DNA from: Anisus vortex
Lineage: Eukaryota > Mollusca > Gastropoda > Planorbidae
NCBI GenBank assembly: GCA_949126835.1
Contig: OX421499.1
Span: forward strand, 4,294,553 to 4,358,552
Direction: 5' to 3'
Length of the DNA: 64,000 bases
The notes below the pieces were generated by a model, which did not search any database, had not been told where the DNA came from, and saw only the letters and a list, made by a program, of their open reading frames with translations. The translations under genes were made by a program, and so were the position numbers. Of this stretch, positions 1 through 11,794 are shown in pieces. The stretch's first letter is position 1, and each line of letters begins with the position of its first letter.

Positions 1-309
1 GAGGGGAGGGAAGAGATGGAGAGAGTGAGGGGAAAGGAGTTTGGAATGAAGGAAGGAAAGAGCGAAAGAAAAGAAAAAGAGGAACTACAAACAAGGACGG
101 TAAGTCACGGTAAGTGTAATAACAAATACGCGGGATGAGCTGTGCGGGTCTGGTTGCCAGTTGAAACGGGTTCAAACCCTTCTCCGCTGTCGGTTTCCGA
201 TTACTGGCAGAATTGAAGAAAAAGGACAAGGGGGGAGGTTATGCGTATGGGTGTGTGGGGGGGGGGGAGTTATGACGCACACATACACGCGCACAGAGAC
301 AGACAGATA

Positions 310-341
<32 letters not shown>

Positions 342-720
342 GACACACATACAATATATAGGCCTAGGTCTATATCTATGATAATGCAAATAATGATAGA
401 TAGAAATGAAAGATAGATTAGATATAGACGGATGATAAGTAATTATTTAGTTATAAATAGATTAGGAGTTAGATTAGAATTGAATAGAATAGATTGCATA
501 GATTGGTTAGATTAGAATTGGATAGAATAGATTGCATAGATTGGTTACATTAATTACACTGAGTAAATATGATCGTTTTATAGATTATCTTTATTTATTT
601 TTATGCATTTTTTAAATTTATTTTTACGGGAAGACTTGAGTGCAAATCCAAAGTCGCGCATGCGCATACACACCATTGAGCTCTATAATTTGCCATTAAT
701 AAAATTAAATCCTAGCGATT
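1..720. other. Low-complexity and AT-rich DNA with (AC)n
   Basis: Begins with a purine-rich GGA/GAA stretch (1-95), then a G-run near 256-268 and an (AC)n tract at about 305-345. Two tandem copies of a roughly 38-bp unit containing gatagaatagattgcatag lie at about 471-548. No gene-like frame is seen. Confidence 0.6.
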
Positions 721-734
721 TAATAAACCGGAGG

Positions 735-835
735 TATTCAAGGCAAACGTGAATCGGGAATTCCGAAAAGAAGTCATTCGAGTCATCAAATAGCAGAAAT
801 ATTAAATCAAGCTGTCCATCTTATTATAGTCTTTG
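735..835 (-). mobile_element. End fragment of the AAAGACTATAATAAG MITE
   Basis: Contains gggaattccgaaaagaagtc and ends ccatcttattatagtcttt, matching the ends of the MITE copies at 27003, 50733, 52313 and 59111. Only one terminus is evident. Confidence 0.5.
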
Positions 836-954
836 AAGTAATCAATTCATTTATATATAGGTACATAATTACATAGATTGATTAGATAGATAGATATAAA
901 AGGGAAACAACTGAAATTTTGGGGATGAGCGAATTAATAAAAGTACATACAGGT

Positions 955-1564
955 CAAATCGAGAGGGTGGCAGGGAACTTGGGGGGGGGGGGGGGGGGGG
1001 GGAGGGCGGGCGTAGACGAATAACGGAAAGTTCAAAAATAGGTACGGCAGATGGCGCAGCATCTCTATATCCCCCTCCCCGCCCTTTTTTCCTTCTTCTT
1101 CTTCTACCCTTCGTCCTTTTTTTTCCCGCGTGCAGCGATCATGTGTGGTCCGCCGTATGCCGCACGTATTTGTACCCGGCAAACACACCGGGGCGTGGAA
1201 CAGCCCCTGCCGTGGCCAAGAAGATATTTGCCTCGCGCACCCTTCGCATCAAACGGACCCCCCCCCCCCCCCCAGCCTTTCCATTTCACTTTCAAATCAG
1301 GCACATTCACAAACACGCACACACATTTAAGACACCAAGTACTTGGGGGGGGGGGAAGGGGGGGGGGAAGGGGGGAGGGGTGCCAAAAGTATAGCAAACT
1401 GCTCCCAAACCATATCCATTAAAAAAATGATAATTTGTATAAATTTCGCCGACACACACACAGAGAGAGAAGAAGAGAGAGAGAGAAAGAGAGATAGATA
1501 GATAGATATGTGGGTAGGTAGGTAGGTAGGTAGGTAGGTAGGTATGTGGGTAGGTAGGTAGATT

Positions 1565-1596
<32 letters not shown>

Positions 1597-1700
1597 AAGC
1601 GAAAGAGAAAGAAAGAGAGAGAGAGAAAGAGAGAGAGAGAAAGAGCGAGAGAGAAAGAAAAAGAGAGAGAAAGAGAGAGATAAACAGGACCAACATAGGA
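955..1700. repeat. Homopurine, poly-G and simple-repeat cluster
   Basis: Holds a G-run of about 20 (979-1002), a C-run near 1258-1273, GGGGAAGGGG blocks (1344-1380), (TAGG)n at about 1510-1560 and a long GAGA/GAAA purine tract at 1464-1682. Predicted peptides here (poly-Pro, Leu-Ser, Arg-Glu) are artefacts of these repeats. Confidence 0.8.
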
Positions 1701-1769
1701 AGACTTAGCTTTCGGCCCCCAAAGGCTTTTCCTACTATGGTGGGCATTAGAGAAACAACTCCGTCATGG

Positions 1770-2085
1770 GCTTATAAAGGCGGCATACTAGGAGATTGTA
1801 TCGTAGCACAATGCCCAGCCGCATTTACTTTACCCCAACTAAAGCCAGGTGCCCATCAGAGCTGTGTAGACTCAGGGACACCCTCCAGACTCGGGTACAA
1901 AACCTAGCATTCGACATGATTCGAACCCTGGACCTTTGGTACGCCAGTCGAAGGCGCTGTCGTTGGGCCACCGTATCCCATCAGGGGACATCCTACAGAC
2001 CAGGTAAACACACCTTCAGAAGGATTCGAACCCAGGGGCCCTGGTAAGCCTGTCCAGCGCGTTGCTGCCATGCTGCCGTACCCCC
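1770..2085 (-). mobile_element. Two SINE B copies in tandem, minus strand
   Basis: SINE B has a tRNA-like head (gtggccgagcggcagcgcg, then a B-box-like gggttcgaatcc) and a body with ctctgatgggtacctgac and cctagtatgccgtggcc. Here a nearly full reversed copy (1770-1978) is followed by the head part of a second copy (about 1979-2085) with gattcgaacccagg. Both are decayed. Confidence 0.75.
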
Positions 2086-2205
2086 ATAAATTGTAATTAA
2101 ATACACTTGAATAAAAAGAATAATTTATGTTGATTAACATATTTTGAAAAAGAAAAAGATAGAAATATGACATGCAAAACATTTATAAAATTACTTGCTT
2201 TATAT

Positions 2206-2325
2206 AAAGTATCTCTTCGGACCAAATTGTTCCTTGGGGCAAGTGAAGCAGCGCTTAACAGTTTCTGTGGCCACGGCATACTAGGGGATTGTGTGGCCAG
2301 CACAGTAAAACATGCTTTTGCTGGT
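2206..2325 (-). mobile_element. SINE B 3'-end fragment
   Basis: Reversed 3' half: taaagtatc, then ccacggcatactagggga and tgtgtggccagcaca. The tRNA-like head is absent. Confidence 0.7.
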
Positions 2326-2329
2326 GATT

Positions 2330-2950
2330 CACGAACTATTTCAACCTCGACTCCAGTTCACACTTTTAGAAATATAAAAAAATATAAAGGTTACAAGACC
2401 GACATATTTTGTTAGTAAATGAACGAATAGGACCGGAAATATTGGTACACTATGAACTTTTGGGTTCACCATGAATGCATAATCGTTAAGACATGTCAAT
2501 TATATATGACGTATTGATGTAGATGTTACATTTGCATTTATACCATTTTTATTCGAAAATGGCAACAACAAACAAATTATTTTGTCTGTTAGATTTTCAT
2601 TTCTGTTATTCTGTTTTCGATTGATTGAATGATTTTTTTGTTACCAGCAAATTACTTTCATGTTTTCAAAATTAATTAGTGACAAAAAAAGATGGATGCA
2701 AGAAACATAGTGCAAGGGGGATAATCATGAAAATACGATATGTGTTATATATTTACCGGGATTATATCCCTTTGCTATTTTATTGTCCTGTCATTTGTTA
2801 TTTTCGGATTTCGTCATCTTGGCGCGGGGGGATTCCCCTTTTAAACCAAAAACAACAGCTGCACCCCTCTCTCCCCTCTTTGCTGTATTCCATACAACAC
2901 GAAGGGTATTAAGAAAGGTAATTGTCATGTTAAATGTTTTCTTATAATTT
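2330..2950. other. AT-rich DNA without recognised features
   Basis: Short open frames only, none with a recognisable protein or an obvious repeat match elsewhere in the window. Confidence 0.5.
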
Positions 2951-2951
2951 T

Positions 2952-3135
2952 ATATTGGGGCAAGCTGGCCGAGCAGATGTCGCGTTTCGACCGGGATACC
3001 GAAGTTGATGGGGGGGGGGGGATCGAGTCCTGGTGAAGGCTTGGATTTGTCACCGGGTCTGGAGGGTGTCACTGAGTCTAGCAAGCTCTGATGGGATAAG
3101 TGAAGGCGTCTGGGCATTGTGCTGGTCATGCAAGC
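2952..3135 (+). mobile_element. SINE B copy
   Basis: Head ctggccgagcagatgtcgcg and a B-box-like gatcgagtcctggtg, then the body ctctgatgggataagtgaag. Interrupted by a G-run at 3010-3021 and truncated at the 3' end. Confidence 0.7.
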
Positions 3136-3224
3136 CGCTCGGATCACACGTTAAAATATTAAATTGGTCTGATGGGGATATCTTATAAGTTTACAGACGT
3201 TCCTTCTAGATAGAAGATTATTAC

Positions 3225-3352
3225 GTCCGCTAGGCCCAAAACTCCCGCAGGGCGACAGGGATCCGCCGGTGGCAGGGATAGAACCCGCGACCTGTCCCTT
3301 GGTTTTTGGTTGACAGTCCGGTGTACTAACCGCTGGACCAGCCGGCCTCTTA
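3225..3352 (-). mobile_element. SINE A tRNA-like head, minus strand
   Basis: Reverse complement of the head found at 6637: gggcgacagggatcc, gatagaacccgcgacctg and ggttgacagtccggtg are shared. Preceded at 3188-3222 by a reversed scrap of the LINE tail (gaagattattacgtcc). Confidence 0.7.
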
Positions 3353-3408
3353 TACTCTTATCTTCAATTTAAATGCATTAATCTTATCTTATATATTACA
3401 GACGCTCC

Positions 3409-5889
3409 ATTGGCAGCGTCCTCCTCACACGTAGTTACCATAGTGCAGACTGCGACACGGACCACGCCCTCGTGGCGAGCAAGGTGCGCCTAACGCCGAA
3501 GAAGTTGCACCACTCAAAGAAGAAGGGCCGCCCACGCATCAACACCAGCTGTGTCAGAAACCCCGAGAAAACCCAACAGCTCATTAGCATACTCGACGGT
3601 GCCCTCAAAGTGGAAACAGCTGATGACACCATCAACTCCAAGTGGCCACGCCTCCGCGACGCCATGTACAACGCAGCCATCACTGTTTACGGGAAGAAAG
3701 AGGGGAAGAAAGAGCGGAAGAATGCTGACTGGTACGAGGCCCATTGGGAGGAAATGGATCCCGTGACAGAGGCTAAGAGGAAAGCCCTTCTGGCCTACAA
3801 GGCTAAGCCTAGCCCCAGTACACTACAAGCTCTACGGACTGCCAGGAGCAAAGCCCAGCAGACTGCCCGTCATTGTGCCAACACCTACTGGCTGAATATC
3901 TGTGACAGCATTCAGACAGCTGCCGATACAGGCAACGCAAGAGGGATGTACGAGGGCATCAAGAAGGCAATAGGTCCAACCCCCTCTAAGACAGCCCCCC
4001 TCAAGTCCAAAACAGGCGAGGTTATCACCGATCCGGAAAGGCAGATGCAGAGGTGGGTAGAGCATTACCTCGAACTGTACGCAACGCAGAACACTGTAAC
4101 AGACTCCGCTCTCAGAGCGATATCAGACCTGCCGGTCATGGAGGAGCTTGACACTCCACCCACTTTGGATGAGCTCAGCAAGGCCATCGACCGTCTCGCC
4201 TGCGGTAAAGCACCTGGGAGCGACGGAATCCCACCAGAAGTACTAAAGTGCGGGAAACCAGCCCTGCTACAGCAACTTCACGACCTCCTATGCCTTTGCT
4301 GGGAACAGGGTTACATTCCACAAGATATGAGAGACGCTAACATCATCACTTTGTACAAAAACAAAGGTGACAGGAGCGACTGTAACAACTATCGGGGCAT
4401 CTCCCTCCTCAGTATCGTTGGTAAAGCGTACGCCCGCGTCATCCTTAACCGCCTGCAGACCCTCGCTTCACGCATCTACCCAGAGTCACAGTGTGGCTTC
4501 AGGGCTGGTCGATCAACGGCTGACATGATCTTCTCACTACGCCAGCTCCAGGAGAAGTGTCAGGAACAGCAGATGCCACTCTATATAGCCTTCATCGACC
4601 TCACAAAGGCATTTGATCTGGTCAGCCGAGGCGGACTATTCAGCTTGCTGCAGAAGATCGGATGTCCCCCACACCTGCTTGCGGTGGTCAGGTCCTTCCA
4701 CGACAACATGCACAGCACTGTCTGCTACAATGGCGCAACCTCCAAGGAATTCCCAGTCAGCAGCGGAGTAAAGCAGGGCTGCGTCCTCGCGCCTACACTC
4801 TTCGGCATCTTTTTCTCCATGCTCCTCCAACACGCCTTCAAGGACTGCAGCGAGGGTGTTTTCATTCACACCAGGTCTGATAGCAAGCTCTACAACATAG
4901 CGCGTCTTCGTGCCAAGACCAAAGTCAAAAAGGTCCTCATTCGATAGATGCTCTTCGCTGATGATGCAGCCTTGACATCACACACCGAAGACGGACTCCA
5001 GCAGCTCGTCTCTTGCTTCTCTCATGCATGCAAGGAGTTCGGCCTGACTGTAAGCCTGAAAAAGACAAACGTCATGGCTCAGGGCACGGAGACCCCTCCA
5101 AACATTGTCATCGATGGACACACCTTGGAGGTTGTCGAGAACTTCACATACCTCGGGTCCATTATCTCGAGTTCACAGTCCATCGACTTGGAGATCAACA
5201 GCAGGATCGCCAGGGCAGCCACAATCATGGCCCAACTAAAACAGCGAGTGTGGGACAACTCCAGCCTCACCGAGAGGACCAGACTGCGCGTCTACCACGC
5301 CTGCGTACTCAGCACTCTTCTGTATGGCTGTGAGTCATGGACCACCTACGCGAGGCACGAGGAGAAACTCAACAGCTTCCATATGAGGTGCCTACGGAGA
5401 ATACTACAGATCAAGTGGCAGGATAGGGTCTCCAACACAGAGGTGCTGGAGAGAGCCAACATGAGCAGCCTTCACGCTGTGCTCAGTGAGAAACGCCTCA
5501 GGTGGCTCGGCCATGTGAAAAGGATGAATGCAGGTCGCATTCCTAAAGACCTCCTCTATGGAGAACTGGTCGAAGGCCACCGGAAGATAGGGCGCCCAAA
5601 ACTGCGATTCAAGGACCTTTGCAAAAGAGACCTGAACGAGAGCTCAATTGACCTTGACACATGGGAATGCCAAGCTTCTGACCGACCAACCTGGAGGCTC
5701 GCAGTCAGGCTTGGCACATCCCGCGCAGAAACTGGGCGCATGGAAGCTGCCATCCAGAAAAGAGCGAGGCGGAAGGTTCCTTTACAACAGCCATCCACCT
5801 TCAAATGCCTGAAGTGCGGCAGGGATTGCCACTCCCGAGTTGGCCTCCACAGCCATTCTCGGCGGTGCAGCTGGTCACCTTTGCCGTAA
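3409..5889 (+). pseudogene. LINE ORF2: endonuclease tail, reverse transcriptase, C-terminal zinc motif
   Basis: One reading frame from 3409 to the TAA at 5887-5889, broken only by TAG at 4945-4947. At the left, HSADCDTDHALVASK is the end of an APE-type endonuclease. Reverse-transcriptase motifs follow in order: GKAPGSDG (4204-4227), FIDLTKAFD (4591-4617), SSGVKQGC (4759-4782) and FADD (4954-4965), the last holding the catalytic Asp pair. The thumb region and LYGCESW come next, and near 5806-5870 a Cys/His cluster CLKCGRDCHSRVGLHSH resembles the zinc motif at the end of many LINE proteins. The nonsense codon lies four codons before FADD, so the copy cannot make a full polymerase without read-through. 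Codon use and GC are well above the surroundings. Confidence 0.9.
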
Positions 5890-5930
5890 AGCTACACCAT
5901 CGTCTCTTGGAGACGGACGGATGCCGACGA
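3409..5930 (+). mobile_element. 5'-truncated LINE with 11-bp target duplication
   Basis: A non-LTR retrotransposon whose left edge falls inside the endonuclease and whose right edge carries a short UTR after the stop at 5887-5889. The sequence acagacgctcc occurs at 3398-3408 and again at 5930-5940. The flanks join into an older LINE 3' tail lying in reverse orientation, so this is a nested insertion. Such 5' truncation is the usual result of target-primed reverse transcription. The clade is not assigned. Confidence 0.85.
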
Positions 5931-5940
5931 CAGACGCTCC

Positions 5941-6072
5941 TTCTAAAAAGAAAACTATTGCGTCCTACGCTCAATCGTAGTCCGAGTCTAGTCTTTCATT
6001 TTGATCATTTTTTTTAAATGGTTAGGTTTCTAGTTTTCCTGGTTTGTTCAGGCAACCCATTCCATGCCCGGA
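5941..6072 (-). mobile_element. LINE 3' tail (host of the LINE insertion)
   Basis: Reverse complement of a recurrent LINE end: ggaatgggttgcctgaac, cggatgagcgtaggacgc and ggagcgtctgtaatatataa. Its other end lies at about 3381-3408, on the far side of the inserted LINE. Confidence 0.75.
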
Positions 6073-6205
6073 TTTCAGTTAGTTGAGCTTGCATTTACAA
6101 GGACCACTGGAATGGATTTGCATTGAAAACTAGACATATCTTGCCGTGAAATCAATTTCAAAACTTTTAACTACATGTACATTCCTATGTTAAAGAATAT
6201 ATTAA

Positions 6206-6278
6206 CCCTTCCTGTACCGACCTACTTCTATCTATGCTGCCTTCAGTTCCGCTATATACGCGCCCGGGACTGTAAGGG
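6206..6278. mobile_element. 73-bp piggyBac-like MITE
   Basis: Flanked by TTAA at 6202-6205 and 6279-6282. The ends are CCCTTCCTGT and, reversed, CCCTTACAGT. A second 73-bp copy lies at 52677-52749, also between TTAA sites. A TTAA duplication is the hallmark of piggyBac transposases; the element has no coding capacity. Confidence 0.75.
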
Positions 6279-6636
6279 TTAAGATTTCAAGTTAGAACTC
6301 AAAGCGGAGTTTTCTAATCAAATGACAACACTTTGAAATTGATGGACTCATTTTTTCATACCACACTAAGCCTAACTGGTTTGATTTTACTACAACCTTC
6401 TTAGATGTATATATTTTTTTTTCAGCGGATGAATATTGGTGATTTTAAAATGCAGCAAGTTGAATTTTGAAACATTAAAAAAATGGGCATCCATCTGTGT
6501 CCATTTCCGGAAAAAATCTGGAAGGAAGCTGCTTAGGAAAGACATTTGCTATTATTCTCAACTGCTAGGCATTGGCTCTACTTTCAGTTTTTGGTTCAAC
6601 TTACAAATGTGAACAGATTTTTATCACACATTTGTG

Positions 6637-6855
6637 GCTGGCCTAGCGGTTAGTTCACCGGACTGTCAACCAAAAACCATCTGACACGTCGCGGGTTCTA
6701 GCCCGGCCACCGACGGATCCCTGTCGCCCTGCAGGAGTTTCTGGCCTGTAAACATATTTGCGCCAGCAGGCAGCAGTGTGTTTACAGAGCGCACTGAGCA
6801 TGCTGAAATAGCATGGATAGAAGCGCTATATAAGTAACCAATTTAATTTAACATT
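6637..6855 (+). mobile_element. SINE A
   Basis: tRNA-like head with an A-box-like ctggcctagcggttagttc and a B-box-like gggttctagcccg, then gacggatccctgtcgccc. It ends gagcgcactgagcatgct and gcgctatataagtaacc, a tail also found on the LINE fragment at 51840-52290. It lies inside a hAT-NA1 copy. Confidence 0.75.
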
Positions 6856-7894
6856 TGAGTTGTTTCTAGCACACAAAAAGGTCCCTTACACTTTACCGGT
6901 TATAATAATTGATACAGACTATTTACATTGAAACGAGTTTTATATGATTGTCTTCTTTAATTAAACATAAATTTAAATAATTCTAAAACAATATTTTTTA
7001 TTGTATTATTAATTTAGAAATATAAGAGACTTATTTAATAGTACTATATTATGTAATTTCTGTAATTATTAATATAAATATAAACTCCTTAAATGGACAA
7101 ACAATTAATGCACGAAATGTGTTATTTACAACTGTTTAACGTAAATTATATAAATCTTCTAATAATTATTTCTTGTTATGAATACCATAATGTTGAGTTT
7201 ATATAAGGAAAACATAAATAGTCAGTAATATTTGTTATATCACAAAACAGAACTTGTTTGGAATCATTATTGAATCAAATGTGGAAACATTTTTTAATTA
7301 AAGGGAGATAATTAGCCCGTTGGATTTGAGCTAATATTTCTTTTTTTTCTTTTTTTTTTTAAATGGCTTACAATTTATAACTGATCAAACTGTATAAAGT
7401 ATTTGAAAATTATATAAATATTATAGGACTAAATAATTTATATGTATTTTTTCAAACATTACATTAACTACCCAGTTCGTATGATCAAAACGTATCTATT
7501 CCGCTCAACGATAGTCAATGCAACATGTTGATCTGCGTAACACTTAACATGCCAAAGATTTACAAAACTCTTCCTATATACCAATTTCGATTTTAGTCGA
7601 AAAAATGGTGGTCTTTATAAACGGATCAAACCCTTAACCTAATAGTCCATGGGACAGAGTTTGGATCTTTTACCATGACTGGCATGACTTTCTTGACCTT
7701 GACCCTAACCCTATCAACAGTCTTTTCGGTATTATTATTTGTAGGGGTCACATCTCGAAGCGTCCGTTATAACTTTACATAACAGTACTAATATACTATT
7801 GAATGAATAACTTTGACTAGAAAAAATACTTTGTTCTCACTATTTACATGAGAGTCAAATATAAAGTTATTATCTGCTTTGTGGATAACGTAAG

Positions 7895-8010
7895 AGCCCG
7901 CTTTCCTTCAACGACGAATTCTGTGACGTCACAGACTTATATGAAACGTTATGACTATGATGTACAAAACATAGAATGGCGTCGATGTTACATGTACCGT
8001 ACTATATTGT
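7895..8010. repeat. Dispersed repeat pair, copy 1
   Basis: Shares ccttcaacg, tgtgacgtcac/tgtgacgtcat, gactatga and tggcgtcgagg/tggcgtcgatg in the same order with 24086-24225. The family is not recognised. The neighbouring 7620-7895 shows nothing further. Confidence 0.45.
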
Positions 8011-8054
8011 TTATGATTATCTTGGCACTGAAACCGTTTCTGTGTCCTGTTAGG

Positions 8055-8700
8055 CTTAGTTTACAGCGTGTTCTTGTGTGAATGTGTTTTTATGTGTACT
8101 GTTGTGTTTACAGCGTGTTCTTGTGTGAATGTGTTTTTATGTGTACTGTTGTGTTTACAGCGTGTTCTTGTGTGAATGTGTTTTTCTGTGTACTGTTGTG
8201 TTTACAGCGTGTTCTTGTGTGAATGTGTTTTTATGTGTACTGTTGTGTTTACAGCGTGTTCTTGTGTGAATGTGTTTTTATGTGTACTGTTGTGTTTACA
8301 GCGTGTTCTTGTGTGAATGTGTTTTTATGTGTACTGTTGTGTTTACAGCGTGTTCTTGTGTGAATGTGTTTTTATGTGTACTGTTGTGTTTACAGCGTGT
8401 TCTTGTGTGAATGTGTTTTTATGTGTACTGTTGTGTTTACAGCGTGTTCTTGTGTGAATGTGTTTTTATGTGTACTGTTGTGTTTACTGCGTGTTCTTGT
8501 GTGAATGTGTTTTTATGTGTACTGTTGTGTTTACTGCGTGTTCTTGTGTGAATGTGTTTTTATGTGTACTGTTGTGTTTACTGCGTGTTCTTGTGTGAAT
8601 GTGTTTTTATGTGTACTGTTGTGTTTACTGCGTGTTCTGGTGTAAATGTGTTTTTATGTGTCCTTGTGTGTTTACAGCGTGTTCTTGTGTGAATGTGAAA
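8055..8700. repeat. 47-bp minisatellite
   Basis: Tandem unit containing cagcgtgttcttgtgtgaat. Starts at 8064, 8111 and 8158 fix the 47-bp period, giving about 13-14 copies. Early units read tttacagcg, later ones tttactgcg, so variants are clustered. The array stops directly before a LINE remnant. Confidence 0.92.
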
Positions 8701-8814
8701 TATTTTTATCTATTATCATTACATGTATTGACTTTTATTGCAGCCTAAATAAAATTGAGCCATGGGTGATTCGATTGTTTGTCGTTAGGATTCTTATTCG
8801 GGTGAGGAATATAA

Positions 8815-9757
8815 TTATGACAGTTGTTTTTGTTATTGGCGATTTCAATCTCCATTATGACAGTGCAAATGAGACGTATGCAAAGAAATTGAAAAGGGCA
8901 CTTAAAGATCGAAACTTCGAACAACTTGTCAATGTCCCTACGCATGTCATGGGTCATAACCTTGACTGGCTCGTCACAAACTCTCCTGAACTAAAAGTTA
9001 ATCTCAGTGTGGAGGATAAAGGTCTGTCGGACCACTTTCTAGTTTCTCTCAATTTGAGACTATTGAAACCCAGAAAACCAAAGAGGACCGTCACATCCCG
9101 CAAATTTAGAGACATTAATGTGGACATATTTAGATCAGATGCAGACGCCATGTTATTGCAGCCTAGCCCCGCAGACTTGAATACACACTCTACCACCAGT
9201 CTTAGAAATGTACTGGACAGCCATGCCCCTCTCATCACTCGATCAGTCTCAGATCGCCCATCTGCCCCGTGGATGTCGGATGACATCAAAGCTGCTAAAC
9301 GTATACGACGTCATGCGGAGAGAATGTATAAAAAGACTGGACTCACAGTTCACCAAAAGGTTTATGTACATGAAAAAAACCCAAGGTAAACCGAATAGTG
9401 AGAGATGCTAAGACTCATTATCTTTGTGTGAAAATCAAAGGAGCTGATTCTTCCAAGGAATTGTTCAGAGTAACTGCTGAGATGCTGGGTGGTGCAGGCA
9501 GACCAGTACTGCCATCTTCCATTTCTCCCGCTGAGCTCCCTGACTCTTTCAATAAATTCTTTATTGAGAGGATCGAAAAGATTCGACACGACATGTCGTA
9601 CCAAAGTTCACAGCTATACAAAGATCACATTTTTCAGGGTTCGTCTCTCTGTGAGTTTACTTGCGTGTCTGAGGCTTATATTAAGAACCTTATAATGAAG
9701 ATTCCAAAAACGTCATGTGATCTTTATGTATGCATATATGTTAAGACTTGTAAATAA
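8815..9757 (+). pseudogene. LINE endonuclease and RT linker remnant
   Basis: VIGDFNLHYDS (GDFN at 8838-8849) and LSDHFLV (SDH at 9027-9035) are the two signature motifs of the APE-type endonuclease of CR1/Jockey-like LINEs. The frame continues through PWMSDDIKAAKR, then shifts near 9385 into VRDAKTHYLCVKI and FNKFFIERIEKI, the linker before the reverse transcriptase. It ends at PKTSCDL, so the polymerase is missing. A frameshift and two truncations make it dead. Confidence 0.85.
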
Positions 9758-9774
9758 AGGTTTTAAATGCATCA

Positions 9775-10485
9775 AAGAACATCTCAGTAAAACTGAGATC
9801 AAAATATCATTAATATTAGTGGATTAGATATGTAGCAGCGTGTACATCACATTTCATTCGAAAACTAATCGATTCAAATAACAGAGGTGTTCAAATTATA
9901 TCAGGTACGTTTGTACCTTGCCCTTTACCGCCCCCTAACGCCCCCGGGAACGTCAGCGCCCCCCTAAAGCTTCTCACCGCCCCCCGGGGGGCGATAACGC
10001 CCCCGTTGAGAACCTATGAATCTACATTTAAGAAAGTTGTAGTAAGATCAAACCACTTAGGCTCGATGTGGTATGAAAAAATGAGTCCATCAATTTTTAA
10101 GTCTTGCCTTTGATTAGGAAACTCCGCTGTAAGTGCTTCAATGTACTTCTTAAAAAGTCCAACTATCTATCTTAATATATGCCTTAATATAGCGATGTAG
10201 ATCTACATGTAGTAAAATGTTTTGAAATTGATTTCACGGCAAGATATGTCTAGTTTCAATGAAAATCCATTCCAGTGGTCCTTGCAAATGCAAGTTCAAC
10301 TCAATGAAAAGTGTCGCTATGTCATTCAGAAACATCGGCGTCAACAATCAGTTTTCCTCATTCAGAACCGGAAAATGTTGATTCTTTTTATCAATAAAAA
10401 ACACCCCTGAAGGTCTCTCGCGTGCCATTGAAAATCGCTTTGTGTGACAAGTTTGGCACGCGTTTCTTAGTTTGCCGACCCTGAT
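9775..10485 (+). mobile_element. hAT-NA1 copy, partial, with GC-rich insert
   Basis: Ends ctcgcgtgccattgaaaatc and tttgccgaccctg, matching the 3' end of hAT-NA1. At about 9915-10015 a GC-rich block (ccgccccctaacgccccc, ending gttgagaacc) looks like the terminus of another hAT element inserted in it. Confidence 0.6.
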
Positions 10486-10491
10486 CTAGAA

Positions 10492-10968
10492 TATCTATAT
10501 ATATATATAATGAGACTGTTTGTCCCCATACGGATCTCCATTGGTCAATTTGAAATCACGTGAGTTTGTGTCACTGACCTATTAAGGCCTAGCCCTATAT
10601 ACTGTCTAATAATTTTTCACATGGCTCAGTGGTAAACGTAGCGGACTGCTATGCGAGAGACCCGGGCTCGATTCTCCAGTTAGACTATACTTTTTTTTTT
10701 TCGACAAATTTTTTTTCAAACTTTTAAAAACAAAAGTCATTGTAAATCTACAGGCAATTTAGATTTTGTTAAATAAAAATACTTGCCTATTTTTTTACCC
10801 GATTACAATACTTATTTACTTTCCTAAAAGTCTTCAGTAAAAAAAAAGACTAATTTAAATATAAGATTTATAGCTTTCTTTTAAGTGTAGTTTATAAATT
10901 TGTTATCTGCACCTTATGCAGTCCTGTTTTTTTTTTCACCCGGGCAACGCCGGGCAATGTAGCTTGTT
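10492..10968 (+). mobile_element. Helitron-like non-autonomous element, copy 1
   Basis: Begins TCTATATATATA after an A and ends CCCGGGCAACGCCGGGC, a short hairpin-forming sequence, followed by aatgtagcttgt. It carries a tRNA-like segment near 10622-10685 (ggctcagtggtaaacg, gggctcgattctcc). Related copies lie at 33188 and 42440. A TC start and a 3' hairpin are Helitron features, but no Rep/helicase is present and the CTRR end is imperfect in this copy. Confidence 0.5.
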
Positions 10969-10969
10969 C

Positions 10970-11244
10970 TTTGATAAAAAAAATGCCTTGTACAATTTCT
11001 TTAATCATAATAATGAACTAAGAGTAGGCAAGAAACTAAACAGTATGCAAGGGGGTGTCGCCGAAAATTTTCCCCTGGGGTGCTACATAGGCTTGTGAGG
11101 ACCCTGCTAATATTTTTTTATGTATCCTTTCTGCTTAACAAATTTGTAATACATTTTATATGCTGTGGAATGGAATCATGTATTATTTCGGTATAATGAA
11201 TTCTAAAGCTTTTTTTTAAATGTATTTTTATATATTTATTTATT

Positions 11245-11283
<39 letters not shown>

Positions 11284-11790
11284 CAGGTTTAGTATTTTTT
11301 CCTTTTCAAATGTTCCAGTTGTTTCCTTATTCATTTTTAACTCTTTCTATACGTTTTGCCATACTGTATGCCGTAACATTATGGCTCGGCTTGATTTTAC
11401 GTATTGGAAAGAGTTAAGGCTGTCACAGATTTAAATCGGAATATTATTTACAAATGCGATGCAAGGGGAACAACTCATGAAAATACACTCCAATTGTGTG
11501 GAACAGAGAATTATATCCCTTTTTGAGTAACAGTTTAATAATACTTAAAATTCAATAACTCCTCAATAATTGTATTTGACACACACAAATAAAGTATTAG
11601 CATAATAATATATATATTTAAAAATAAATTAAAGGCAAGGCACTTGTTAATATTAATGAATGATGTTGGTAAAAATCGAGGTTTTGCGAGGTCTTGGGGG
11701 CTCTTGTGCTGAGCTCTAATGGTGGGCCCCTTACATTTTAAGTCTAATTTTAGAAATAGATTCCACGGACCGCCAAATTTATAATGTCCA
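10970..11790. other. AT-rich DNA with poly-T
   Basis: A T-run of about 34 at 11247-11280 and AT-rich sequence on both sides. No gene or clear repeat is recognised. Confidence 0.5.
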
Positions 11791-11794
11791 AACT

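Larger units (their letters stand above)
6072..7560 (-). mobile_element. Non-autonomous hAT copy (hAT-NA1), decayed and nested
   Basis: Shares long stretches with the bounded hAT-NA1 element at 13736-15026 in opposite orientation (ccattccagtggtcc, cggcaagatatgtc, AT-rich interior). Neither terminus is clear. It is interrupted by a 73-bp MITE at 6206 and by SINE A at 6637. Confidence 0.6.

Noticed and set aside
1051..1907. Several frames of 83-146 codons
   Set aside because: Poly-G/C and GAGA low-complexity artefacts, partly running into SINE B.
3409..5889. Host reverse-transcriptase gene
   Set aside because: Target duplication, 5' truncation and a nonsense codon identify it as a LINE insertion.
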